A stretch of DNA of 64,000 nt from Dermanyssus gallinae. Lineage: Eukaryota > Arthropoda > Arachnida > Mesostigmata > Dermanyssidae. Location: contig QVRM01007011.1 in the NCBI GenBank assembly GCA_003439945.1, forward strand, positions 1-64,000, in the 5' to 3' direction. A program made the translations under genes and the position numbers. A model generated the notes under the pieces. It ran no database searches and was not told the origin of the DNA. It saw nothing but the letters and a program-made list of their open reading frames with translations. Positions 23,720 through 35,600 of this stretch are shown in pieces. Within the stretch, counting starts at the first letter, position 1. Each line of letters opens with the position of its first letter.

Positions 23720-26700
23720 TAACGACGGCGGTTAAGTAATTAACAGCAGACCCATCGGCGGGTAAAGCGGGACTAGCCGGCACAACGATCCCTGGCGTAG
23801 TAACCGCAGCCAGACAGTCGGTATTGCTGTGCATGCAGGGTCCGCATGCATTGTGTGTGTGCGACCGACCGACCGACCGACCAGAGGTAGTTGAAGGGAA
23901 CGAACGAAGGACGACAGTATAGTAAATCGTTGCAGGTTGTACATAGAGCGCTGAGGCCTGTTTTGCGGTAACTAATATAGCAGGATTTATAGACCGTCTA
24001 TTCTCGAACAAAATCATATAGCCTATAAGTCTATATATATACATATATATGGGAGTACTCGAGAGATCCCACAGGTAGATTTCGAATGTGAATTGCTGCT
24101 ATTGCTAGATTTAACGGATTGTAGTTGTACTGATGACGTTGTGAACTTGTACCGCCATTCTTCTGAAATGTGATAGAAAGGGTCACATTAAGCCCATTTA
24201 TTTTTCATAAACCGCATTGTGTGCCTCACTAGACGGGGCTCCTAGCTAATGACGTAGAGCGAACGAAGAAGAATGTGTTCATGTGGACGCGTCAGTGACG
24301 ACCCGTCGCTACACTCGACTATAGAGAATGGTGGACCAATATTCATTCATTGCTTTCTAGGTGGGCGGGTAAGATATGCCTAGGAAAATGAACAACATAT
24401 AATGACTAAATAGATATGAGATTCCGTCCCTCCGTCTCTAGACGAGGGCGTTCCGCGTCGCGAACTTAGGCAACAAATAAGGCCAACCCATCTATCTTCT
24501 CGGCGACGCGAAAATAGTCACCGAAGGGATATAGCAAACTACAACGAGTTGACTGGATACTGACAATTTTCTGAAAGCCGACTTTTCTGGCATACGAGAT
24601 TAACAGTGGCCTAATGAAGTTCTAGGACTCGACCACAGCAGTCGGTGGAGGAAGGACTGGAAATGGTAACATTAAATACAGACGGACAACGGTTAAACAT
24701 GCCTGTTAGACTGTTGTTCGTACGTGGCCTTTAAGTCTTAGTGAAACGTATCACAATCCGAACCTCAGTGAGCAGAGCGACGTTAAAGACGTCTTTAGAG
24801 GTGGTGATCCAGATGCCGTCATTAACGTAAAGGAATGAAGTAGTATGATATATGATGTGACGATCCAGCATAATTGCACCCTGCAGAGACCGGCATTGAG
24901 GGCCGTCTGTCTCTCTGCGAGGGATGTAGGGGAGTCGAAAAGGCGCGTTAAATCATATTACCGTTAGGAGAAGCATGATCTAGGCTAATTCGCAGTAATG
25001 CCAGCGGCAGTCATCATCGAAGATCCCTGACATTACATGCCGATAAGGTATTACTATTAATATTGTTCGTTTGTACGAAAAACTGGCACCTAACCGCAGT
25101 CTGCGTAGACAAATACATACACTGCACCATTACCACACACCGCGAACACCTATAACTCTTCGATGCTGTCAATGCACTGTAATCGCTGCTACGTATTACA
25201 GTAGCAGGTATAACAGACGTCTGTAACGACGGCAAGAGAGTAACAGTAACGACAGTAACATCAATCAGAAATCGTACTAATCATTATTTGACAACGATAA
25301 TTCATACTGATATATTTATAGCTAAATATTATGGGAGTAATGGTGGGCGGGAGTTGGTTGTCCCGTCATAAGTACTTCTGCTATTACTATTAATATTATT
25401 TCTAAAGCTACTTTCTAGTGCCGTTTGTGTTGCTATTCTAGATAAAAATGATAAACACGTACGCGAAAATGTGTATGAACCACCACACAGTGGCATTCGA
25501 CTGCAGTGTAAGCTGGCATGGGACCGACAGGATCGTGACGGTAATAATCAGCCGAAGAATGGTTTAAATTGAGGCGAATGTGAGAACTTTTGTGACTGAG
25601 AGTGACACAGAAAAACAACAGAGAAGTGTCCGGGCTGAAAGAGAAGGCTATTGTTACATAAACGAAAGAAGGGCGTACGGTAAAGAGGATAAACAAGTAT
25701 TCGAGTGTTTTTAAAGCGACACTGTGCGTTGACCCCTATATATATATATATATATATATAGGATTTAGGCACGTGAGTATAGAACGTATAGACGGGCCCT
25801 GGAGTTGCACCACGCAGTCCATGCACCGCGCTATCTGTATATTGTTACGGTTTCTTTGAGTACGAGTCTTTTATTGGCTGCTAATTGTAAATAAATCCTT
25901 GTACCTGCACCGTATAACTGGGCAATCGTGTTTTCATGTGTGATGCATGCGCATATGATAAGTAAATAATACTTTCGTGCAATGTTGCAATTTCACCATA
26001 CGTTTCGGCGTTTCGCTAACTTGGCTTAGTTCAGTGCGTCGCGTAGGTAATCATGTGCAGATTGCAGAATATAAACTCTTCTTGTGTGCATATTATATGC
26101 CAGTTTTGTCACCATTAAAATTTGAGAAATATATTTATTGAAATATTTGGCCATTGTAAAACAGAGAGCCGTAGTAAGACCAATTAGTCTTTGAAGACCA
26201 GAGGCGACGCAAGAACCAAACGAAGTAACATTTTGCGAACGCGCCTATTTTGTATCTTATTTTTGTCGAAACTGTGCTTCTACTTATATTGCTAGATAAA
26301 AGTTTTTTTATGATCGAGGCACTATTTGATTAAATGTATTAATATTACACCACCCTTCGGTACTGTTAATCACAATACATGACACGTGTTCAATAAGTCT
26401 CGACGAAAACGGCATTCGTTTCCGTTAATCTTGAACATATAGAGAATACGCTGACCGACATGTTTCATGATGATGTTTGGTGCCAATGAGGCCGCAAAGT
26501 GTGCCCAGTCCCAGGTTACCCCGATAGCATAGTTTGTAGCGGAACCCATGGACGGAGAGGCGGGTGAGAACGATGGTGATGCGATTTCTACGATGACAGT
26601 GTTATATATAGGTTGTCTAGATAGTTTATTCATTCATTTATTTATTAATCACCTTTGTTAGGTATATAGTCAAATATTATACATTAAAACACGGTCACTG

Positions 26701-26890
26701 AGCCAGCCTGGCCAGTGATTCAACTCTGGAGCACTCTCCCGCATGATATCTCCCCATATAGATAGGTTATATAGACCTGTATAGGTAATGGTCATATTCG
26801 ATAGGACATGAAGAAAATACTAATTGCATAGCTGCGTATTATTGTCCGAAAATGGCGGATAACAATATGGCAATAATGGTCAAGGAGTCT
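23720..26890. other. Downstream flank, no gene recognised
   Basis: This should hold the 3' UTR of the zinc-finger gene. A short CGAC tandem lies at 23862-23882, a TA tract at 25738-25760, and an AATAAA at about 25890 that is too far away to assign confidently. The remaining frames are short and unrecognised. Confidence 0.5.
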
Positions 26891-26899
26891 AAGAGCTGC

Positions 26900-27200
26900 T
26901 TTCGAGTGCCAGGTAACAGTTCTTCAATTGTAGTACGTGGCGACTTCAATCTTCCACTGGTCAAGCAGGAAAACTAGCGAGCAGGGGCAAAAGCGCCCTC
27001 CGATCTCGACTGCTGCATTGTTAATGACAGTTCGACGATAATTTTTGACGGCTTTAATGGTCCGTTATTGACCGTCACCGATTTATGTTTCAAAAATAAT
27101 CTCTACTCTGCCGACAAGAACCCACTCAAAAAGAAAGTAATCTAAACTACTAGGCACGAGCCAGTGATCATATAGGCGCCCAAGCGACTCTTGCAGAGTA
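26900..27200 (+). mobile_element. Possible LINE endonuclease-domain relic
   Basis: A broken plus-strand frame reads S-I-V-V-R-G-D-F-N-L-P, then (past a stop) C-C-I-V-N-D and L-L-T-V-T-D-L-C-F. This resembles the G-D-F-N and T-D-L-V-F landmarks of non-LTR retrotransposon endonucleases. It is short and stop-ridden, so the call is tentative. Confidence 0.35.
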
Positions 27201-28849
27201 GCCAGGCAGTCGAGCTAGGTGTTTCGCGGCTGGTTAAAATTCATGTTATTGCCGAACCGGGACGGCAACAAAAGAAAATACAGCGAGTTACTTAGTGCGT
27301 GTTTCAAAACGGTAAAATATCTTAGGTTGTAGCACTACGCTGCGAACAAAAACAGCAGTCAGTTAAAAAGCCACGTTTGTTTAGCTGACACATATGTCTT
27401 CTTCTCTCTCATTGCTAACTAGCTTTGCGACGTGGGAGGGTAACATATCTTTGTGCAGAAATAATTTTTCTTATAGATATATATGACGATGACGTGCGAC
27501 AATGTGGCACATTAAGGTTCCAGGTGTCCAGGCCAATCGTTTGCCAGCATACTCACTCTCGTTTTTAATATAGGCCTGGTGATGAGTCAAAATGAAACCC
27601 AGCCGATAACGCTCCGAAGAGTCGGAAGGGTTACCAAAGGCGAAGAAGATTCCTACATCGCGCGTGTCTGCAAAACTTAGTTTACATAAGGTTCATTTGT
27701 GTGAGTCGCACAACTCCTGTAAACAAACGGCCGATAATTCCACACGGCCTGCAACGAGCCCTCGTGGCTTGCGTTGCAAAGAAAAAAGAAGGGCACATAT
27801 CCTCCTGCTAGTCCGTGCAGTAATAGCACACACAGTAAGATCGATCTACCTTATGAAATGAAGCTCTATCCCATGTTATCCTGTGGCATACAGGCCTTGA
27901 TTTGGTTTTCTTCTTCCCGTCGTCGACTGCAACAACGATTTACGATTAAACCGGTATTTCTTAAAAGCGCTCTAGAGTTGCACCATAACTAGACAACAAG
28001 GACCGACGCATAAGAGGAACACGAAATAAATAAATAGACACGCGATTTGCAGTTCATGTTATTTTCAAACCTTCGGCGGCAAACATGGCTTTCATTGCCC
28101 ACCGCCCATACCAGTGGGCGCGATGCGGGGTATCCTGCACATTTTACCACGTCGCCTCTCGTCCTGGTGCCGAACCCATCAGTAGTTTATTTTCAATTCG
28201 ATTACACGCACTTTATTTTCTGTTTCTACTACGTGACAAATCTAATAAACTAAGCGAATCACGTAGAAGTGTAGAGCAACATTCTATGAGATTTGTTCGT
28301 AGGCGTCTATGGTCAGAATTATTTGCTGTGGGTGCAATACTTGAGTAATACATTCGTATAGGCGTTATGATACACAGATATGCACAAACTAAATACAATT
28401 ATTTAGACCAATATATTACTTTGGCCTACGCTTCACGCCTAACCACTGTGAGCGATAGTTCTGTTTGTTTAGGTAGCTGCAAAAATGTTTATAGCGCAAT
28501 GCGTCTCACCTGCGTTCACTGTCATAAAATGAAAATGCATCACTTTTCCACGACAACATGTATCAGTGGTTATTGCTCTAATCAGGCTATTTCGGAATCC
28601 ATTTAAAGTAGTGCCACTTGCACTTGAGACGCATGGCCGTAGGTAGGACGACAGATATTTTTCTAGCGGAATTATGACAGCGAATATCAAGAGAAAGTAG
28701 GAGACTTTTGTAGCGGTACATGCTTTCATATACATTCGTACTCAGGATTTATCAACTTAATCAACACCAGCCTCAACAGCCATTTCCCTTGAAATACAAC
28801 GCGGGAACGTTTCCCATAGTTTCTATGGACTGTTTCGATTAATAGAGAA

Positions 28850-28879
28850 TTGGGCAGGAGTTTCCTGACTCCTGCCCAA
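28850..28879. repeat. Perfect 12-bp inverted repeat, 6-nt loop
   Basis: Arms TTGGGCAGGAGT and ACTCCTGCCCAA are separated by TTCCTG. One of several short-loop hairpins in the intergenic region at 28-32 kb. No coding context. Confidence 0.85.
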
Positions 28880-29401
28880 ATCTTGCAAACACTTCAGCCG
28901 TACTATACGGATCAGTTGGTAGAGCTGAGCAATCAAGTCATGAACTTGCAAGTCATGTTTGACAATCCGCGCGTTATTGAAGTTTAAATGGCAACTTTGA
29001 TTGTGACTGATATCACAATCAGGTCGATTGTAATTGCCCGTCAACGGGGAGAAAATTCCGACCGCCCCCGTGACCGCTGTTGTGCTGAGTGGTTGAAATT
29101 ACTATCTAAGTGTTTGAAAAGAGCTGCTGAACAAAATTAATTCACCAACCCTCTGGGCGCGGTTTACATCTCCTACAAATCTGTTTGACGCAGATAGACG
29201 CAGACATTTGCAAAGCAGTTTGCAGCACGCGCTCACGGCAACGTTTTGCTGGCTTGCTGAGTTAATTCGCCCTCATTCAGACTCATCCATATAGTGTCCA
29301 TTGCCAAGACCAGAAAAAAAGACAATATCGAGGTAGCAAGAGGTATTCGGTACGAGAACAGTATTCTCTGCAACTTGATCGTCTATCCAGCCATCCATGC
29401 C

Positions 29402-29429
29402 TCGTTGTGTAGGCCGTCCTACACAACGA
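29402..29429. repeat. Perfect 12-bp inverted repeat, 4-nt loop
   Basis: Arms TCGTTGTGTAGG and CCTACACAACGA flank CCGT. It sits about 45 bp left of a long TA tract. Confidence 0.85.
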
Positions 29430-29465
29430 CATCTAGTAACAAGATCTAGCAAGCCAAAGTCCAAT

Positions 29466-29473
<8 letters not shown>

Positions 29474-29538
<65 letters not shown>
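29474..29538. repeat. Long (TA)n microsatellite
   Basis: About 65 bases of uninterrupted TA, one of the longest in the window. Confidence 0.9.
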
Positions 29539-29543
<5 letters not shown>

Positions 29544-29885
29544 TGGCAAGATTAGGCGGTGTTATTGGGTGATACTAAGTATCGTCTATATGGAAAAGCT
29601 TCTCTGCTGCTAATGCACTACTCAGAAGTCAGAAGGCGGATGTTGTAGTGGTGCCGTACGGAAAATTCGCACATGACACTCTTTGTTGATGGAGAAACTT
29701 TTTTTAGATTTTTTTCTAAATAGATATTAACTGGTTTATTTCATGGTACACGCAGACGTCGTTGTTAAAGCCACGGTAATGTGTGACCCAAGAACCCCTC
29801 CACTAAAAGCCAGTCGTCCTCTTTGTACCTTGTCGGGGGTAATCGCACTGTGCTGTTCTCTTGGCCGTCATATTAAACGCCCGAG

Positions 29886-30299
29886 ATGACTTCATCTCTC
29901 GTTCAACATGACGCCCTCAAGGTGCTCTGCGCAACAATCATCTGTGGGCGTCGATCGAGCAAACGACAGCCTTCAACCAAGAAAGATAAGACGGAAAAAA
30001 TGTACAAACAACAACTGAAGAAGGAAACGAAAATCTGCATCAATGTTCATCATGCCGGGGGGAGGCACGGAAACGCCGCGCTTCCCGAAGCCGACCCCGT
30101 TTATGCGGAGGACGCATTCGAATTTTCGAATCCCAGACACCATCTTTCGCCTCGTAGCGCTAAGAGCCGCATCGACCGGGCAGGCGGCTTTCAGCCAGCG
30201 CTGTCCGCCGGTCCGGTGCTCGCCGCATTCGACTCTCCACTGACGACCACCGGGTGGCAAACACGGGCTCTGGCTGTCACATGCAACAATAAACAATAA
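29886..30299 (+). other. Unrecognised GC-richer open region
   Basis: A 137-codon plus-strand frame and overlapping frames span this patch, which is richer in GC than its surroundings and ends at a CAA array. I recognise no domain. It may be an old element fragment or chance. I see no splice context supporting an exon. Confidence 0.2.
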
Positions 30300-30470
30300 C
30301 ACACCACAACAACAACAACAACAACAACAATAGTAACAACAAAACTCAGCAGCAGCGGCAACAACAATTGTGACAACTAAAGACAGCAACAACAGCAGTA
30401 ACAACAAAAACAACAGCAGTAACAACAACAACAACTACTACTACAACACTACTACTACAACAAGAACACA
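30300..30470. repeat. CAA/ACT trinucleotide array
   Basis: Imperfect CAA repeats with CAG and ACTACT interruptions, about 170 bases. It produces artefactual poly-L, poly-V and poly-N frames. Confidence 0.8.
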
Positions 30471-30885
30471 TCAGCACCATCCATTCATTAGCAATTTAGT
30501 AAACAGATGTCAGTCATATGTCAGATGTTGATGTTCGCTGTGTGTGCTGAATGTGTTCCCTGCCACCTCAGTGCGGCCGAATCTCTAAGAAAGCTACCGT
30601 GAACGGTTCGTATGGCGTGTGTCGTGGCGGCATCCGACTGTCATATCTGTGCGGCGTCTGATAGATGGTAGCTGGTAGTGTCAACAGACATCACTGTACT
30701 GCACGTACCGAAGATCGCGATTTGCGGTTAGCAAAAGCCAACGTGCAACGGTTTCAGGCGTCTGCCGTGGGTTCACTGGTGGTTGCCACTCGTTTATTAT
30801 CGGAGTATAATTGGTGTATAATCACTAGCTAATCTATACTCTGACGAGATATGCTTAGAGCGTGAAGTGAGAGAGCTTCTAGAAT

Positions 30886-30927
30886 TAGAATTAAAAACAT
30901 TTTTTAAGGAGGTTGTTTTTAATTCTA
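30886..30927. repeat. Perfect 14-bp inverted repeat
   Basis: Arms TAGAATTAAAAACA and TGTTTTTAATTCTA with a 14-nt loop. It lies about 160 bp left of the 45-bp hairpin at 31086. Confidence 0.8.
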
Positions 30928-31085
30928 GACTATCCTCCGTCCCCTACGGGCTTGGAACTTAATCTGAGGTATATCTTCAATGCACCGAGGGCCGGACATG
31001 TTAAGATATCTAGGGTTTCCCCAACAGTCCTTGTGGCAGCATGGCCGCTGACTCTCAGCGGTATGGTTTATCATCTATTCTCAAT

Positions 31086-31183
31086 GAGCATCGCTCAAAG
31101 AAAATTCGATCAACAACAGGGATCGAACCGGCGACACCCGGTTCGATCCCTGTTGTTGATCGAATTTTCTTTGAGCGATGCTC
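31086..31183. repeat. Perfect 45-bp inverted repeat with 8-nt loop
   Basis: Positions 31086-31130 and 31139-31183 are exact reverse complements, separated by GCGACACC. Each arm ends, next to the loop, in a sequence containing GGTTCGATCCC, which matches the pol III B-box consensus. A tRNA T-arm does not fold well from it and no A-box was found. It could be a recent template-switch duplication, a fold-back element or a tRNA-derived relic. No gene overlaps it. Confidence 0.95.
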
Positions 31184-31902
31184 AGAGATGCTTTAGCTGG
31201 AAAGCAGCTGGAAGAGAGAGAGAGAGAGCCTCGTTTAGTTTCTAGTGTGATTGACCATTGACTGGGCATTTCGATACTTACTCCGTTTTCTGATCCACAT
31301 GTCGAGCATGACGAATCAGACGGATCCATTTACACACAAACACACACATGAAGAGATGGCGGACTATTTGTTAAAAAAAATTCAAGACTACTAGACGTAT
31401 GTGCTCCAGTAGACTAGTGATTTAATATGTGGTTCGTTAGTTATTTTTTGTACACATTATGGTACATTATAATTGCGTAGTATCTAGGAATATCGCGAAT
31501 GCTATGAGATAATCGTGTATATATATCCATGCTAAAATATTTCGATTATTGTTTGACAAGGCAACTTTACTGTATACTTGCTTTGGCGCCACCATAAAAT
31601 TAAGGCTGCACGTGCAACTTTTGCGCCATAATTACTCTTCATTTATAGAAGCGATTCACAGCATAGAGTTGTATCAGACCACATTATATTGCATGATCTG
31701 ATACATGCCTTATAGATTTTCTTAGTTATTTGCAATGAATATTAAAGTTGTTCTTATATCAAGCGACCGCCACCCATTATGATACTAATATGTTTCGTAA
31801 GTCCGATGGTAGTCAGCTTTAACCGTGGACAGACAACCGACATTTTGTACATACAATTATATATGCAAATAATTTAAATCATGCTATATTTATGTTCTTG
31901 CG

Positions 31903-31963
31903 ACATCAGTCAAATGTGTTCTTTCAGACACAAGCACCATGTCTGAATGAACACATTTGACTG

Positions 31964-31967
<4 letters not shown>
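31903..31967. repeat. 28-bp hairpin (27/28 paired), 9-nt loop
   Basis: Arms 31903-31930 and 31940-31967 pair with a single mismatch around the loop CAAGCACCA. Size and shape are compatible with a pre-miRNA-like hairpin, but expression is unknown and the near-perfect pairing equally suits a recent inverted duplication. It abuts a TA tract (31968-31999). Confidence 0.85.
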
Positions 31968-32005
<38 letters not shown>

Positions 32006-32088
32006 ATGAAACAGCAACGGCGTCTCAGTAAAAACTTAAAGCAAACACGAACTTTATGCTGATCTATAATGATAAGTCAACCTACAAC

Positions 32089-32119
<31 letters not shown>

Positions 32120-32357
32120 TGGATCACGCTATCCATGAGCATTCCACTCGCAGGCAGTATACGATACAACTTCTCCGCCGGCCCGTATTAATAGGCAAAC
32201 AGAGGGACAAAAGCGCGGCTGAGCGTAGCGACAACTACAAATGTCCATGTATGGCTTATGGTTTTCTAAATAATAATAATAATAGTGTGGTTGATCGCGA
32301 TATGTGGCTTGCAGTGGATTTCTTTGATTTTCACGTTTGTGGCTGATTGGCTTCCAG

Positions 32358-32590
32358 ATGGTGACGCTATCATCGACGGCGGCGGTGGAGTCGAAGACCA
32401 TGCAAAATGACGACGATGAGGACAGTGGCGGGGGTTGCGGCCATAACACTAGCGGCAACGGCAGCAGCAGCAGCAGCAGCTCCTATCTCGAGCTGCTTTC
32501 TGTGCTAAATCAGCCACGACTAGCCGAACTATGGGATGCCGACACTGAGGAGTACATAAACGAGCTCAGCGGAATGGAATTACACAGGTT

Positions 32591-32656
<66 letters not shown>

Positions 32657-35600
32657 TATTCTATACTTCTTATCCGGAGCTATGGCAATGAGGATTAATA
32701 TTTGATCAATAGAGCCTTGACAAAATATAACGCAGTGACCACAAAGTTATACTGCAAATGTGGTGCACGTGGACAAAATAATGTCACGGCACGCTTTCAT
32801 GTTACAACTGTGGCAAGGTAGGGCGGCACGCCGCCATTCAGTTGCATATCCACTGTATAGAAAGAAACTTGAGTTATTTAGGAAGAAGCAGACATGAGGA
32901 GGCAACACAAGCAAGGAAGTTACCATTTCCCATAGCGTATCTATGGCAGGTCCAGTTAGAGAGGGATTACAGTATCGCTGTCCCGCTAGAGATCGTTCCA
33001 AGATCATCAGGTGTATGTTCTGCAAACCGATGAAGAGGCTTTACTGCAGTGATCGGCCGAAACAGGAAGTGTTTAAGGTTCTCTCCACTGCATGAACAGC
33101 CGATTGCTAAATCAATTAATAATGTGAATCCGATTAAAATAATACCAGAAAATTGCAATCGTAATAAGGCCGTACACGCCATATTTGATCAAATTGCTGA
33201 GGGTATAAAGCGACGCTCCTGCTTTCTGAGTGAACCCGACGTCTCCCTTCTTAACTAGAAGAAATCACACTAGGAAAGCAGATGAAAATTTATACTTTTA
33301 TTATAGTAGGCCGCGGCTCTCCTTCTGATGCCAGCCGGAGGAACACCTTATTTATCGCTGTCACCCATGGTTGCCTATTGTAGGCTTCAGAGCACTTCTC
33401 ACCATAATTATATCGTTGTGGCCGCATCCTACCCCACGCGGCAAAATAACTACTTTAGGTTTCTACTTATGGGTGGCGTGCTTCTACGGGGTAAGCGAGG
33501 GAGCTGAGTGAGTCGTCTTATTTGCCCCCCGTTATATCATGCCCTTCGTCGACGCCGCCTCTCTCGGCAAACTTCATCATTGACTCCGAGCTACGCGTTG
33601 ACCACAACGCTTTACCGAAGCCTCTAGCGCAACATTGCTTGAGGCACCAGTCGTTCACTTCACCACAAGCAGTTAAAACGCACCTGGAGTAATAAGACAC
33701 GGTAGACACGGTGCTTCATTCTCGTGGGTTGAATGGCCGGTGTATGGCTCGTTTACTTGTGGTGCAGTAGCCCAAATAGCTTTGCTGAGAAACTGGCAAT
33801 TGATATATATACGAGGTGTGTTCAAAAAGTATCGCGACTTTTGTGTTTTTTCAAAAATTATTTATTTATTCATGAATATCTATTTTGTCCCCTTCAAAGT
33901 AATCCCCATGAGATATTATACACTTGTGCCAACGGTTTTTCCAATCTTCGAAGCACTTCAAAAAACCATTTTTTTTTAATCTTGTTCAGCTCCTCCTTCG
34001 ATGCCGTCTTTATCTCGTCAAGCGTAGCGTAACGTCGTCCTTTCATGGGCCTCTTCAGTTTAGGGAACAAGAAAAAGTCACAGGGGGCCAGATCTGGGGA
34101 ATACGGTGGCTGCGGCATCATTAGTGTGTTGTTTTTGGCCAAAAACTCGCGCACAAGCAACGATGTGTGAGCAGGGGTGTTATCGTGGTGCAAAAGCCAA
34201 TTTTTGTTCTTCCACAAATCCGGGCGTTTCTGGCGGATTGCTTCGCGCAAATTGCGCATAACTTGCAGGTAATATTCCTTATTGACCGTTCTACCCTGTG
34301 GCAAGAACTCATGATGCACCACGCCCCTGCAATCGAAGAAAACTGTCAGCAAAACTTTCACATTCGACCGAACTTGGCGCGCTTTTTTCGGTCTTGGTTC
34401 GTGCGGCAGCTTCCATTGAGATGATTGAGCTTTGGTTTCCACGTCATAACCATAAACCCACGATTCGTCACCAGTTATGACCCTCTGGAGCAAATTCGGT
34501 CGGGTCGTCGCGGACAGAGTCCAACATCTCATTAGCAATGTTCATGCGATGCTGTTTTTGGTCGCAATTGAGCAATTTTGGTACGAATTTCGCGGCGACC
34601 CGTCTCATGCCCAAATCATTGATAAAAATCGAATGGCACGAGCCAATCGATATGTTTAGGTCCTCAGCAACTTCTCTAACGGTGATTCGACGATTTGGCC
34701 AATACCATTTTCTCCACTTCATTAATTTTTTCGTCTGTTGTTGAAGTGCTCGGGCGTCCGGCACGCTCTTCGTCGTTCACATCTTCTCGGCCTTCTGAGA
34801 ACATTTTGTACCACCGATAAACGTTGCTTCGGTCCAAGGTAGCTTCTCCGTATGCCACAGTCAACATTCGGAATGCATCCGCGCACTTAATTTCGTTTTT
34901 CACACAAAATTTGATACAGGTTCTTTGATCCATTTTTTTGAATAGGTAAAAATCGAAGACGATCCAAAACACGTGCAAGCAAAGCAGCTGTCAACAATTA
35001 AGTGAACATTCAAAATGGCCGAGCTTGTCGGCATAAGTGAGAGACATGAGTACCAACATAACGCCACAAAAAATCGAAATTCGAATATACGTAACCCGCG
35101 AAAATTCAAAAGTCGCGATACTTTTTGAACACACCTCGTATACACATTTAGCGCCTCATCGGGACTCATATTATTATGAGTATATATATTATGCAAATAT
35201 GTAATAAATTAATAAGGCATTACTATATATATATATATCACTATTAGCTGTGACAGAGGGTACTGAAGTTAGGTCGCCATGCAGGGGGAAAGAATAAAAC
35301 TGTGCCGAACATCTGTTTATACGCCAACATGTGGATTTACTGTGCCATATACAACATTGGAGTTAATGATATATTTTTACGTACGAGCTAACGATTTGTC
35401 ACTTCTCAGATTCATGTAGATAATCCCATGCTAGATTTTTCTAACATATACAAACATATAATAACACAAAATTTGTTATTGTTCATTCAGACAGTTTATT
35501 ACTAATCCCTACTACTATACCTTCATATCATACACCAAGTTATCGTCGTGTATGTTCACATACAGGCGCATTCTTCTTGGATTCCAAATACATTTCTACC

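Noticed and set aside
31121..31160. tRNA gene suggested by GGTTCGATCCC
   Set aside because: The T-stem has mismatches, no A-box, D-arm or anticodon arm could be placed, and the sequence is symmetric within a palindrome.
29402..32000. CRISPR-like array of hairpins
   Set aside because: The hairpins have unrelated sequences and irregular spacing, and the window is clearly eukaryotic.
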